NCBI RefSeq assembly: GCF_017901175.1
Contig: NZ_CP072793.1
Span: 3,162,001 to 3,226,000 of the forward strand
DNA length: 64,000 bases
Direction: 5' to 3'
Source of the DNA: Thiothrix unzii
GTDB lineage: Bacteria; Pseudomonadota; Gammaproteobacteria; Thiotrichales; Thiotrichaceae
Shown piece by piece: positions 26,015-36,093 of the stretch (position 1 is the first letter of the stretch; each line of letters starts with the position of its first letter). The position numbers and the translations under genes are program-made. The notes beneath the pieces are model-generated. The model made no database searches and was not told the DNA's origin. It was given only the letters and a program-made list of their open reading frames with translations.

Positions 26015-26746
26015 ATGACCCAGTTAGCGTTAGTCATTGACCTGAATGTGTGCGTCGGCTGTAGTGCCTGCGTCACATCCTGTAAAGAATGGAACACTTC
26101 CGGCGAAGGCGGCGGTGGCATGGTAGACATGAACCCGTATGGCAAAGACCCAACGGGAACATTCTTCAACCGCGTGCAAACCTTTGAAGTGGGCGAATAC
26201 CCCAAAACGGAAACAGTGCATTTCCCCAAAAGCTGTCTGCATTGCGAAGACCCGCCGTGCGTGCCGGTTTGCCCGACGGGGGCAAGCTACAAACGCAAGG
26301 AAGACGGCATTGTGCTGGTTGATTACGACAAGTGCATCGGCTGTAAGTATTGCTCATGGGCTTGCCCTTACGGTGCGCGGGAACTGGATGCCAAGCAAAA
26401 GGTAATGAAGAAATGCACTTTGTGCGTTGACCGCATTTACGATTACAGCTTGCCGGAAGAGCGGCGCAAACCAGCGTGCGTGTTGGCTTGCCCGACCAGT
26501 GCGCGGTTGTTTGGGGATGTGCATGACCCGGATTCCAAAGTCTCCGTGGCGATTGCGGAACGCGGCGGTTATCAGTTGCAGCCGGAATGGGGTACGCGCC
26601 CAGCGAACCATTACCTGCCACGCCGTAAGAACCATGCGAATGTGGATGAGGAAGCTCTGCACCGTGTTGACAACCCATTGAAGAAAGAAGAACAGCGTGC
26701 CCCAGTTAATCTGGATCTGCCAACGCTGGACGACTTCTTGTCTTAA
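26015..26746 (+). CDS. soeB: Sulfite dehydrogenase iron-sulfur subunit SoeB
   Basis: 243 residues with four [4Fe-4S] sets: CVGCSACVTSCKEWN, CLHCEDPPCVPVCPTGAS, CIGCKYCSWACPYGA, and CTLCVDRI with KPACVLACPTSARLFGD. It carries electrons from SoeA to the membrane subunit. The ATG at 26015 is chosen because AAGGGG lies upstream and the first cluster motif begins 15 residues in; it starts 2 bases after the soeA stop. Confidence 0.92.
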   Translation: MTQLALVIDLNVCVGCSACVTSCKEWNTSGEGGGGMVDMNPYGKDPTGTFFNRVQTFEVGEYPKTETVHFPKSCLHCEDPPCVPVCPTGASYKRKEDGIVLVDYDKCIGCKYCSWACPYGARELDAKQKVMKKCTLCVDRIYDYSLPEERRKPACVLACPTSARLFGDVHDPDSKVSVAIAERGGYQLQPEWGTRPANHYLPRRKNHANVDEEALHRVDNPLKKEEQRAPVNLDLPTLDDFLS

Positions 26747-26760
26747 GGAGATTATTGCTT

Positions 26761-27738
26761 ATGAATCCGGCATTTTCGGTTATTTTCCTGACGACGCTGA
26801 TTGGCGCGGGGCAGGGTTTGTTTCTGGCACTGTACACTGGGCAAGTTTACGGCACGTTCGGGATTTTAGGTGGTCAATTGCCACCGGTTAACCTGTACGT
26901 CAACGGCACGTTTATTGTGATGTTGCTGATGGGATTGGGGCTGTTTGCGTCCTTCTTCCATTTGGGTCGACCGGAACGCGCATGGCGTGCCGCGACGATG
27001 TGGCGCACTTCTTGGCTGGCACGTGAAGTTATCGTGTTACCGGCCTTCAGTGGTGCGGCGATGGTGTGGGGTGCGTTGTACTACTTCGGCATTGATCCGG
27101 TTCTGGTGGTGCTGGGTACGGTAAATATCCACTTGTCGCTGGTAGTGGGTTTTGTTGCCACGATCTTGGCGTTCTTGTTGTACCTGTGTACCGGAATGAT
27201 TTACGCAGCGGTGAAATTCATCCAAGAATGGGCAAGCCCGTTAACCGTGGTGAACTACTTACTGTTGGGCAGCGCGTCCGGCTTCACGTTGGCAGCGGCA
27301 TTGGCGGCATCACAGTACAGCGGTTTGGTCATGTTTTTCGCCATGTGGGCGATTATTATTACCTTGATTGGCTTTGCAACACGGATGTATTCACTGCGCC
27401 GCAATGCTCGCCTCAAGCGTAAAACCACCGCTTGCACCGCGATTGGGGTACGTCACCCGAAGATTACCCAAATCAGCCAAGGGGCAATGGGTGGGTCATT
27501 CAATACCCGTGAGTTTTTCCATCACCAAAGCCCGCAGGTCATTAAGGCCATTAAACTGAGCTTCCCGATTGCGGTTTTCGTGATTCCGGTCACGTTGCTG
27601 GTGATTGGCTGGAGCAATGACAGCTTGGTATTGTTGAGCTTAGCGTTTGTGGTGCAATACCTTGGCTTGTTGCTGGAACGCTGGTTCTTCTTCGCACAGG
27701 CATGGCATCCGCAGAACATTTACTACGCAGCAACGTAA
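26761..27738 (+). CDS. soeC: Sulfite dehydrogenase membrane anchor SoeC
   Basis: 325 residues with about eight hydrophobic segments, of the DmsC-like anchor family: MNPAFSVIFLTTLIGAGQGLFLALY, then LMGLGLFASFFHLGRPERAWRA (the typical HLGRPERAWRA motif), then later helices around VVGFVATILAFLLYLCTGMIYA. It binds quinone and anchors SoeAB on the cytoplasmic face. AGGAG lies upstream of the ATG at 26761; a TTG at 26755 is an alternative. Confidence 0.9.
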   Translation: MNPAFSVIFLTTLIGAGQGLFLALYTGQVYGTFGILGGQLPPVNLYVNGTFIVMLLMGLGLFASFFHLGRPERAWRAATMWRTSWLAREVIVLPAFSGAAMVWGALYYFGIDPVLVVLGTVNIHLSLVVGFVATILAFLLYLCTGMIYAAVKFIQEWASPLTVVNYLLLGSASGFTLAAALAASQYSGLVMFFAMWAIIITLIGFATRMYSLRRNARLKRKTTACTAIGVRHPKITQISQGAMGGSFNTREFFHHQSPQVIKAIKLSFPIAVFVIPVTLLVIGWSNDSLVLLSLAFVVQYLGLLLERWFFFAQAWHPQNIYYAAT

Positions 27739-27760
27739 TGCGTCGAAGTCGTGGTATGGG

Positions 27761-27785
27761 AACGCCCGCGAATGCGGGCGTTTTT
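27761..27785 (+). terminator. Rho-independent terminator of soeABC
   Basis: AACGCCCGC-GAAT-GCGGGCGTT with the T-run at 27779-27785, 22 bases after the soeC stop. A strong GC stem of 7 pairs extended by two A-T pairs. Confidence 0.93.
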
Positions 27786-29218
27786 GTGTAATCTAAGCTA
27801 AATTAAGCAACATCTCGCTATCCACAGGATAGTGTCACATTGGAAATGACAACGCCTTTGCTCTCCGAGAGACATTTGGAAAAGCCCTTACCTACAAGTG
27901 CACAGGAATAGTTGATGCCACTCCAACCTCTCAGCGCCGGTTTATATGATCTCATTCTGACGGATGCGCTGAAGCAAAAAATACAAGCGCTTACCACACA
28001 ACAAGCCAGCTTAGAAAATCTGGATACTGCTAATAGCCATGAGCGATTGGCTGAAGTTGTTGGGCGGCAGTTGGCGTTAATTCTGGACGATCTGGCGGGG
28101 CAAGATGATCAGAAGCTGTTAAACCAACTGGAATTCGTCAATGCGTTATTACTGAATTTGCGCCAGCGAGTATCCGATTCTGCTGAAGTAGTAGAACTGT
28201 TGGCGAACCCGGTGCAGCGCTTAACGTCCATACACCCACAACATCAAACACCTCAAGCACCGGAAACCGGATTATCTACCCCATGGTTATTCACCGCAGG
28301 CAAAGATACACCGTCACTGCTCCATGAGCTTAGACGGGAACTTGCCAGTTGTGATCAAGTTGATATTTTGGTCAGTTTTATAACTGTTCCGGGTGTCAGG
28401 CGTTTATACGATGTTTTGCAAACGATTACTGCTGTGGACGCAAAAGGAACAAGTCGTACCCAGATTCGTATAATCACCACAACGTATACTGGCGCAACAG
28501 ATCAGCAAGCACTTAATGATTTGGCACGCCTGCCGGGTTGCACCGTCAAAGTTTCCTTGGATGGACGTCGCACGCGACTTCATGCCAAAGCCTGGATTTT
28601 CAAACGTCACACTGGCTTTGGTTCTGCTTATGTTGGCAGCGCGAATCTTTCCGGGGCGGCTTTGCTGGGCGGGTTGGAGTGGACGACGAAATTTACCGAA
28701 CATGGTCAAGCCGACTTATTTATCCGCGCCCAAGCGCATTTTGAAACGCTGTGGGAAGACGGCGAATTTCAAACATACGATCCAGAAAATCCTATTCATC
28801 AACAAGCCTTAAAAGTGGCTTTGGCACGTGAAGCAGGCACTGGCCTATTAGCACTCCCCACCTTTTTTGACCTACAGCCCAAGCCGTATCAAGAAGAGAT
28901 GTTGGAGCAGTTACAACGCGAGCGCGAACATGGCCGGATGAAAAATCTCGTGGTGGCGGCGACGGGCACCGGAAAAACGGTGGTGGCCGCGTTTGATTAT
29001 CGCGCCATTTGTAGGCAATACGGCGGACGTCCGCGTCTGTTGTTTGTGGCACATCGGGAGGAAATCCTCCGGCAATCGTTAAGAACTTATCGCGAAGTTT
29101 TACGTGATCAGAGTTTCGGTGAACTCTTGGGTGGTGGGCACGAAGCGGATCAATTCGACCATTTGTTTACCACGATAGACAGCCTAAGCAGCCGTCAATT
29201 GGTCGAGCGCTACGGTGC

Positions 29219-29226
29219 AGATTATT
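29219..29226. repeat. Target-site duplication, left copy
   Basis: AGATTATT directly left of the insertion element; an identical copy lies at 30556-30563 directly right of it. Eight bases is the usual duplication length for the IS256 family. Confidence 0.95.
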
Positions 29227-30555
29227 GAGACTGTAAAGAAATCTGTGTAACTGCGTTTTGCTCATAAATCAAACAAAGTCTTTGAGCCTGTCTTCAAACA
29301 GGAGCATAAAGCGGTTGAGTGCCGATTTCCAGTTATGGATGGGCATCGTCCATTTGCGCGAAGCCTGTTCAATGGCAAGGAAAACCACTTTTTTGGCAGC
29401 ATCTTCGTTAGTAAATACCTTGCGCTTGTTCACCGCCTTGCGCACCACGCTGTTGAGGGATTCGATGGCGTTAGTGGTGTAGATGGCTTTGCGGATGTCC
29501 GCAGGGTAAGCAAAGAAGGTGTTGAGGTTTTCCCAGTGGTTGAGCCACGAACGGCTGATTTGTGGGTATTTGTCATTCCAGCGTTCACCAAACTGCTGGA
29601 GGGCGAGTTTCCCTTGGTCTTCGGTGCTGGCTTGGTAGATGTCCTTGAGGTCGGTGGTGACGGCTTTGTAATCTTTCCATGCCACGAATTTCAAGGAGTT
29701 GCGTACCATGTGGACGATGCAAAGTTGGATGTCAGTTTTGGGGAACACCGCATTGATGGCATCGGGGAAGCCTGTCAGCCCATCCACGCAGGCAATCAGG
29801 ATGTCCTGGACACCCCGATTTTGCAGTTCAGTCAAAACGCCTAACCAGAATTTCGCACCTTCATTTTCGGACAGCCATAGCCCCAACAGTTCTTTATGCC
29901 CTTGCAAGTTGACCGCCAATGCAAGGTAGACTGATTGGTTAACCACTTGTTTTCCCTTGCGGATTTTCATCACCATCGCATCAAGGTAGACAATCGGGTA
30001 GACCGGGTCTAACGGGCGGGATTGCCATGTTGTCACCTGATCCAACACCGATGCCGTGACACTGGATACCAAGGTCGGGGAAACCTCTGCCCCGTACAGC
30101 TCTTGGAAGCAATCCACGATTTCACGCGTACTCATGCCTTTGGCATACAGGTACAGGATTTGGTCATCCATCTTGGTGAAGCGGGTTTGGTTTTTCTTCA
30201 CCAGTTGCGGGCTGAAACTGCCATCACGGTCACGCGGGGTTTGGATTTCAACCGTGCCTTGGTCGCTTTTCAGCAGCTTGCTCATGTAACCGTTACGGCT
30301 GTTCCCTACCTCTGGGGTTTTCGCATGGCGGTCATACCCTAGATGGTCATCCAATTCCGCGTTTAAAGCAGCCTCTACCGTCATCTTCAGCAGGAGTTGC
30401 GATAGTTGCTTGAGGTCTGCTTCCGTCTTGATGCTTTTTGCCAAGTCTTTGGCTAGAGCTTGGAGTTGTGCCTGTTCCATTGTGTCGTACTCTCTCATCG
30501 TTACCCGCATTAGGGTAGCCTATCAGAGCAGTTACACAGTTTGGTTTACAGTCTC
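29227..30555 (-). mobile_element. IS256-family insertion sequence, complete
   Basis: 1329 bases bounded by 28-base imperfect terminal inverted repeats (29227-29254 and 30528-30555): the outer 11 bases GAGACTGTAAA and inner 12 bases CTGTGTAACTGC are identical, with a 5-base variable core. It carries one transposase gene and is flanked by an 8-base duplication. The ends and gene look intact, so the insertion appears recent and the element could be active. Confidence 0.96.
29269..30510 (-). CDS. IS256-family (mutator type) transposase
   Basis: 413 residues. DDE transposase with IVYLDAMVMKIR (first Asp), ILIACVDGLTGFPDAI (second Asp), an IQLCIVHMVRNSLKFV segment typical of the family, and TTNAIESLNSVVRK with the catalytic Glu. 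Full family length. Several in-frame ATGs occur near the start (30510, 30498, 30480); the one at 30480 follows a GAGAG sequence. It reads opposite to the interrupted host gene. Confidence 0.96.
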   Translation of the reverse strand: MRVTMREYDTMEQAQLQALAKDLAKSIKTEADLKQLSQLLLKMTVEAALNAELDDHLGYDRHAKTPEVGNSRNGYMSKLLKSDQGTVEIQTPRDRDGSFSPQLVKKNQTRFTKMDDQILYLYAKGMSTREIVDCFQELYGAEVSPTLVSSVTASVLDQVTTWQSRPLDPVYPIVYLDAMVMKIRKGKQVVNQSVYLALAVNLQGHKELLGLWLSENEGAKFWLGVLTELQNRGVQDILIACVDGLTGFPDAINAVFPKTDIQLCIVHMVRNSLKFVAWKDYKAVTTDLKDIYQASTEDQGKLALQQFGERWNDKYPQISRSWLNHWENLNTFFAYPADIRKAIYTTNAIESLNSVVRKAVNKRKVFTNEDAAKKVVFLAIEQASRKWTMPIHNWKSALNRFMLLFEDRLKDFV

Positions 30556-30563
30556 AGATTATT
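30556..30563. repeat. Target-site duplication, right copy
   Basis: AGATTATT directly right of the insertion element, matching 29219-29226. Confidence 0.95.
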
Positions 30564-32443
30564 GGCACACTGTCGTGGTGGATGAATGCCATCGTTTAGC
30601 GGCAGATCGGTTTGATACTTTCGTGCGGGCGATACAGCCGTCGATATTGCTGGGTTTAACCGCGACCCCGGAGCGAAGTGATGGCAAGCCGATTTTGCCC
30701 TACTTCGACTGCCGCCCGGATGGAAGTCCTGCTGTGGAGTTACGTTTGTGGCACGCGTTGGATTTACAGCTACTTGCCCCATTTGAATATTACGCTTGCG
30801 ATGATGACACGGATTTCAGCCAAATACCGTGGCAGCAAAGTGGCGAAACCAGCGCGCTGGACAAGTTGCTGACGGGCGATCATGTGCGCGCCAGTTTGGT
30901 TATCAACGAATGGCAACGTTTAACCGCTAATCCGCGCCAATGCAAAGCCTTGGTGTTCTGCGTATCCGTTGCTCATGCCCAATTCATGACCAGCATCTTG
31001 AATGCCGCCGGTTTGCCTGCTGCTTGCGTTGTGGGTGAAACGCCCACTGAGGAACGTCGCTTAGCCCCGCAGCGTTTAAATCAAGGCGAATTATGCGCCT
31101 TAGTGACGGTTGACCTTTATAACGAAGGGGTTGATTTGCCGATGGTGGATACCTTGCTGTTGTTACGCCCGACACAAAGCCCGGTATTGTTTCAGCAGCA
31201 AATTGGTCGCGGTTTTCGCCTTTCACCCGGCAAAGAAAGCTGCTTAATATTGGACTTTGTGGGGCAGCATCGTGTGGAATTTCGGTTTGATAAATTGCTG
31301 GGTAGCCTTACAGGACAATCGCGTCGCCAGTTGATGGATTCGGTGGAAAAGGGTTTTGGTGCATTGCCTGCGGGGTGTCATATCCATTTACAGAAGCGCG
31401 CCCGCGACCAGGTTCTGCATAGTTTGCGTACTTTGACGCAACAAGGGTGGCGCAATTTACGCCGAGAATTACAGGCTTACATCGCTTTGCACAGTAATCG
31501 CCACGTGTTGTTGAAAGATTTTCTGCGTGAACAACTCATTGAATTATCGGATATTTACCGCTCAGCAAAACCCAGCGGCTGGACGAGTTTGAAGCGTGAT
31601 GCTGGCCTGCTTCAGCAACCGCAAGGGGATGAAGAAAGCTATTTTAGTGAGCATTTTGCTGATCTATTGCATAGCGACGACCCAGCACAGCTAGCGTTGT
31701 TGCAACGTATTGCGGCAAGCGCTGGGCATTACACTGCGCAAAATGAGCACGAAGAACGCCGCTTGCAAATGTTGGCTTACCAAGTTGATGGCCAACAGAC
31801 GCGGGTTGGGCATTACCGTGATTTCCTGCAACGTTTAGCCGCGCACCCTGTTGTTTGCGAAGATTTACAGGAGTTATCAGATGTCCTGCAAGCACGCAGT
31901 CATGTATCTAATCGACCTATCGCAGGTTTGGAAGATACGCCACTGTGTTTACATGCCGCGTATGGGGTGCGTGAAATTCTGACGGCGGTGGGTTGGCTGA
32001 CGGCGGAATGTCGCCCTCCGTTTCAGTCTGGTGTACTGCCGCTGAAAGCGCGTAAAACGGAGCTTTTGTTTGTAACGCTCGATAAAAGCAGTGGTTATCA
32101 TGCCAGCATCGCTTATCATGACTATGCGATTAGCCGTGAATTATTCCATTGGCAAAGCCAAAATTCAGCCGGCTCTGAAACCACGTCAGGAAAACGTTAC
32201 CTTGAAAGTCCGGGAAATGGCTGGCAATTCCAGCTTTTTGTTCGCAAGCATAAAGGCAGTCCTTATCGCGCCTGTGGTGCCGTCACCTTGGTTGAAGCCA
32301 CGGGCAATAAGCCGATGAATATCCGCTGGCGGTTGCAAACACCGCTGCCGATTCGGTTGTTCAGAGAGTTCAGCGTGTTACGGGATGAGTAATGTTAGTA
32401 TGCGCACGCCCCCTCCACCGCAACACAACAGACAAGGTTCACC

Positions 32444-32977
32444 GTGGCAATCAAACCAACCATCTACAAAGCCAGAATTGCGTTATCGGATATGGAACGC
32501 AATTACTACGACTCCCTGAATCTGACCATCGCCCAGCACCCATCCGAAACACTGGAACGCATGATGGTGCGTATTCTGGCCTATTGCCTCAATGCTCAGG
32601 AAGGGATTGAACTGACCAAAGGGCTGGAAGACGTGGAGGAACCGGCAATCTGGGTACGCACAATGGATGAGCAAATAGCCCTGTGGATTGATTTGGGTGA
32701 ACCTACGCCGGAACGGGTCAAAAAGGCGAGCCATCGGGCGCAAGCGGTGCGTGTTTACAGCTTTAACAGCAAGTCGGATGTCTGGTGGTCACAAAATGTG
32801 AAAAAGTTTAGCCAGTTGGATGCTGCCATTTACCGCTTCCCAGCAGAAGAAATTGAAGCACTGGCGGCGTTGGTGAGCCGCACAATGGATTTGTCGATCA
32901 CGATTACCGGCGATTCCGCCTATATCGCGGGTGATAAGGGTGAGGTCGAAGTTCACTGGGAAGTGTTGCAACGCTAA
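32444..32977 (+). CDS. yaeQ: YaeQ family protein
   Basis: 177 residues. YaeQ-like throughout: KPTIYKARIALSDMERNYYDSLNLTIAQHPSETLERMMVRILAYCL, EPAIWVRTMDEQIALWIDLGEP, RAQAVRVYSFNSKSDVWW. The fold is a degenerate PD-(D/E)XK nuclease-like one, and the cellular role is unclear (YaeQ has been linked to transcription elongation suppressor effects). It starts at GTG with AAGG six bases upstream. Confidence 0.92.
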   Translation: MAIKPTIYKARIALSDMERNYYDSLNLTIAQHPSETLERMMVRILAYCLNAQEGIELTKGLEDVEEPAIWVRTMDEQIALWIDLGEPTPERVKKASHRAQAVRVYSFNSKSDVWWSQNVKKFSQLDAAIYRFPAEEIEALAALVSRTMDLSITITGDSAYIAGDKGEVEVHWEVLQR

Positions 32978-33067
32978 TGCCGGAACCTCGCGTTGCTGCA
33001 TGACCGATTCGTATCAGCTATGGTAGACTGCTTGGCATTTTTCAAGACTTAACGACGAGAGTTTGAC

Positions 33068-33817
33068 ATGGCCGGTCATAGTAAATGGGCGAACATTAAG
33101 CACCAAAAAGCCGCAGTGGATAAGAAGCGCGGTAAAATCTGGACGAAAATAATCCGTGAAATCACGGTAGCTGCACGCGAAGGTAAAACGTCTGACCCCA
33201 ATGCGCACCCACGTTTGCGTTTAGCAGTGGACAAAGCCTTGGGCGCGAACATGCCGAAAGACACCATTGAAAAAGCGTGCAAGCGCGGCTCTGGTGAAAC
33301 CAGCATGGAAAATTATTCCGAAGTGCGTTACGAAGGCTACGGCCCCGGCGGTATTGCGGTGATTGTCGAAACCATGACCGACAACGTAAATCGCACAGTG
33401 GGTGAAGTGCGTCATGCTTTAACCAAGCACGGCGGTAATTTGGGTACGAGCGGTTCGGTTGCCTTCCAGTTTAAGAAAATCGGCGTGATGAACTTTGCCC
33501 CCGGTTTAGACGAAGAAAAGCTGATGGAAGCGGCTCTCGAAGCTGGTGCAGAAGATATTCAGATGGACGAAGACGGTTCTGCTGAAATCATTACCGCGCC
33601 GGAAGATTTTGCTGGCGTAAAGGCTGCGATGATTGCGGCAGGTTTTACCCCCGATCACGATGAAGTCACAATGCGTGCGGAAAACCACACGGCGGTAGAA
33701 GGCGACATTGCGGCTAAACTGCTGAAAATGATCGACATGCTCGAAGATCTCGACGATGTGCAGGAAGTTTTCACCAACGCCGATTTCAGTGATGAATCGT
33801 TGGCAGCACACGTTTAA
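33068..33817 (+). CDS. yebC: YebC/PmpR family protein
   Basis: 249 residues. Begins [27 protein letters not shown], the family hallmark, then [26 protein letters not shown]. YebC proteins are described as transcription regulators and, more recently, as factors that help ribosomes at proline stretches. It is followed without a gap by ruvC, the conserved gammaproteobacterial yebC-ruvC order. Confidence 0.97.
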   Translation: MAGHSKWANIKHQKAAVDKKRGKIWTKIIREITVAAREGKTSDPNAHPRLRLAVDKALGANMPKDTIEKACKRGSGETSMENYSEVRYEGYGPGGIAVIVETMTDNVNRTVGEVRHALTKHGGNLGTSGSVAFQFKKIGVMNFAPGLDEEKLMEAALEAGAEDIQMDEDGSAEIITAPEDFAGVKAAMIAAGFTPDHDEVTMRAENHTAVEGDIAAKLLKMIDMLEDLDDVQEVFTNADFSDESLAAHV

Positions 33818-34315
33818 GTGACATTACGGCGCATCCTTGGTATTGACCCCGGTTCCCGCCAGACGGGGATTGGGTTAATCGAAACCGACGGGCAACGCAC
33901 TCAACATATCTTTAGCACCTGTTTGCGTTTGGGCGATGGCGCATTGCCTGAACGTTTAGGGGTGATTTTCACCGAGATTGTCACCGTCATCCGCACTTAC
34001 CAGCCGGATGAAATGGCGATTGAAAATGTCTTTGTATCAAACAATGCTGCGTCAGCGTTAAAACTGGGGCAGGCTCGCGGCGCGGCGATTTGTGCAGGGA
34101 TTACTTCCGGGTTGCCGGTGGCGGAATACAGTGCCAAAGAAGTGAAGCTGGCGACCGTTGGTAAAGGTGGCGCGGATAAGGCGCAAGTGCAACACATGGT
34201 GAAAATTTTGCTGGGGTTGCAAGGGCGTTTGCAAGCCGATGCCGCAGACGCATTGGCTATCGCGCTGTGTCATGCGCATACCAGTCATTTACAACGCCGT
34301 ATTAACAACGCTTAA
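33818..34315 (+). CDS. ruvC: Holliday junction resolvase RuvC
   Basis: 165 residues. Endonuclease that resolves Holliday junctions together with RuvAB. Catalytic acids visible: LGIDPGSR Asp near residue 8, AIENVFV Glu near 69, and the [14 protein letters not shown] pair near 141-144. It starts at GTG in the base after the yebC stop. ruvAB are not adjacent in this window. Confidence 0.96.
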   Translation: MTLRRILGIDPGSRQTGIGLIETDGQRTQHIFSTCLRLGDGALPERLGVIFTEIVTVIRTYQPDEMAIENVFVSNNAASALKLGQARGAAICAGITSGLPVAEYSAKEVKLATVGKGGADKAQVQHMVKILLGLQGRLQADAADALAIALCHAHTSHLQRRINNA

Positions 34316-34368
34316 AAGGCCAACCCGCCGAGCGGATTGACCAGTTAGCCCCTTTAGCCCCGTTATTA

Positions 34369-34806
34369 TTAACGGTGTGTGCGTACTGGCATTGGCGCAA
34401 TAACCACGTGTGGTTGTGGTGCGCGGTTGTCGTTATAGCTGCGATGATCGCGGTCGTTGCGATGGTCACGGCGTGCCACGTCACGGTTATTGGATAATTG
34501 GTAAATGCTGCGCTTGAGTTGGCTTTCTTTGCGTTCCAAACCTGCGCGTTCACGTGCGGTGATGCGATTATCTTTTTTGGCAAGACGTACTGAGTGCATC
34601 AAACTGCGTAAACTGGTGCGCAAGGTACTTTCTTCCCCGCGAGTCAAGTCGCCGCTGCGCACCCCGCGATCAATGCTGCGTTCTAATTGAACAACATTTA
34701 CCCCGTCAAAACCACCGGGGCGGTGCATGGGTTCTGCCATCGCAGTACCGGAGGCGAACAAGAGACCAGCCAGTAAAGTGCCGGAAATCAGTGTAAAAGT
34801 TTTCAT
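34369..34806 (-). CDS. Small basic periplasmic protein
   Basis: 145 residues. Signal peptide MKTFTLISGTLLAGLLFASGTAMA with likely cleavage after AMA. The mature part is helical and charged (LERSIDRGVRSGDLTRGEESTLRTSLRSLMHSVRLAKKDNRITARERAGL), with a His/Arg/Asn-rich tail (RRDHRNDRDHRSYNDNR). The helical part loosely recalls stress-induced periplasmic chaperone-like proteins, but I recognise no family. Confidence 0.7.
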   Translation of the reverse strand: MKTFTLISGTLLAGLLFASGTAMAEPMHRPGGFDGVNVVQLERSIDRGVRSGDLTRGEESTLRTSLRSLMHSVRLAKKDNRITARERAGLERKESQLKRSIYQLSNNRDVARRDHRNDRDHRSYNDNRAPQPHVVIAPMPVRTHR

Positions 34807-34973
34807 AATCGTACTCCTTGATATTGGGTTTCATGTATTGGATTGCCCTTTCGACAGGAGTAAAGATACGCGCCAATTCCGCAAAAAATACGCGCGGATT
34901 GTGCAAATAACGTGGAACCTGCCTGCCCCGATTGCGTTATCATGGGGCATTATTGCTATGACTTGATTCGTGT

Positions 34974-35636
34974 ATGAAACAGATAATGACCGCTTGTTGC
35001 TTGGCACTTGCCCTTGGTTTGACCGGGTGTGAGCCATCTTCCGCCCCGCCGATTGAAAATTTACCTTGGCAAATTACCCTGTCGCCTGCTGGCAATCCGC
35101 AGGTATTTCAGGTGGAGCTGGGTAAATCCACACTCAAAGATTTGATGTCACAGGTACGCAGCTTCCCCGAAATGGCGGTGTTTGCGCACGAAGGTGGGCA
35201 GCGACGTTTGGAAGCGTATTTTGGTACGCAACGTCTGGGCTTGTTTGACGCAAAATTGCTGGCGGAATTGCAGGTAGATGATGCGACATTAACCGCCCTA
35301 CAAACCAATGCCACCAAGCGCGAAGGCATGGCGAGTGGTTATTGGAAACACACCGTGGCTGAGGAAGATATGGCGGTGGTCAACGCGCTCTTGATCCGTA
35401 AATTGGTGTACATTCCGGCGATTAGTTACGATGCGGAGATTATCACGCAACGTTTTGGGACTCCGACAGAGCGTTTACCCTCCAATGATGTGAATGTGGA
35501 ATATTGGTTTTACGCCGATAAAGGCTTGGCAATCGCGTTAAATGCGAAGGGCAGCGAAGTGTTGTATTACGTGCCTATCGCAGGTTTTGCTGCGTTGAAA
35601 CAGGAATTGCTGGAGGCAAAGCCAAAAAATGACTGA
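34974..35636 (+). CDS. Lipoprotein of unknown function
   Basis: 220 residues. Lipobox LTGC after MKQIMTACCLALALG. The mature part has a repeated SmpA-like helix-strand character (STLKDLMSQVRSFPEMAVF, then QRFGTPTERLPSNDVNVEYWFYADKGLAIALN), which may be a weak BamE-like fold, but I do not assign it. Overlaps the next gene by 8 bases. Confidence 0.75.
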   Translation: MKQIMTACCLALALGLTGCEPSSAPPIENLPWQITLSPAGNPQVFQVELGKSTLKDLMSQVRSFPEMAVFAHEGGQRRLEAYFGTQRLGLFDAKLLAELQVDDATLTALQTNATKREGMASGYWKHTVAEEDMAVVNALLIRKLVYIPAISYDAEIITQRFGTPTERLPSNDVNVEYWFYADKGLAIALNAKGSEVLYYVPIAGFAALKQELLEAKPKND

Positions 35637-36093
35637 TACTCGCAAATTACCTTGGTGGCAGCAAAAACCGTTGGCAGAAATGAACGAAGCGGAATGGGAA
35701 AGCCTGTGTGACCATTGCGCCAAATGTTGTTTGATTAAACTCGAAGACGAGGAAGACAGCACGGTTTATTACACTGATGTGGCGTGTGATTTGCTCGATG
35801 GCACGACCTGTCAGTGCAAGGATTACGCAAATCGTGAAACTTTAGTGCCTGAATGTTTGCACTTGACCCCGGATAATCTCGAAGAGCTTTACTGGATGCC
35901 ACCGAGTTGCGCGTACCGCTTATTGTACGAGGGTAAAAATTTACCGTCTTGGCATCATCTGGTGTCGGGCGACAAGGCGAGTATTCATCGCATGAAGCAA
36001 TCGGTAGTGGGGCGTTTTACCTATGCCTCACAAGTTAATGAAGAAGATTGGGAAGATCGGGTCGTTTCATGGCCGTTGAAGCGCAAAATGTAA
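35629..36093 (+). CDS. ycgN: YcgN-type cysteine-cluster protein
   Basis: 154 residues. It carries the YcgN-type Cys arrangement: LCDHCAKCCLIKL, VACDLLDGTTCQCKDYANRE, and VPECLHL with PPSCAYRLLYEG. It belongs to the UPF0260 family; the cluster likely binds a metal or Fe-S centre. Biochemical role unknown. Its end overlaps the start of hslR by 25 bases. Confidence 0.92.
   Translation: MTDTRKLPWWQQKPLAEMNEAEWESLCDHCAKCCLIKLEDEEDSTVYYTDVACDLLDGTTCQCKDYANRETLVPECLHLTPDNLEELYWMPPSCAYRLLYEGKNLPSWHHLVSGDKASIHRMKQSVVGRFTYASQVNEEDWEDRVVSWPLKRKM

Larger units (their letters stand above)
27915..32392 (+). pseudogene. PLD-helicase-DUF3427 gene split by an IS256-family insertion
   Basis: Joining 27915-29226 to 30564-32392 restores one open frame of 1046 codons with no other lesion: the last base of the left part plus GG forms a Trp codon. 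Domains in order: PLD-like segment with RLHAKAWIF and VGSANLSGAALLGGLEW (about 215-250), helicase motif I VVAATGTGKT (about 350), the DECH box VVVDECHRL just after the junction, motif VI-like QQQIGRGFRLS, and a long C-terminal DUF3427-type region. The element sits four residues before motif II, so the gene is split. The left part can still give a PLD plus half-helicase product. ATG 27915 has AGGA upstream. Confidence 0.9.

Noticed and set aside
30410-30555. A protein start inside the IS element giving a chimeric N-terminus to the right half of the split helicase
   Set aside because: The frame runs into the IS end by chance; the N-terminal stretch is antisense to the transposase gene. Precise joining at the target duplication restores the original protein.
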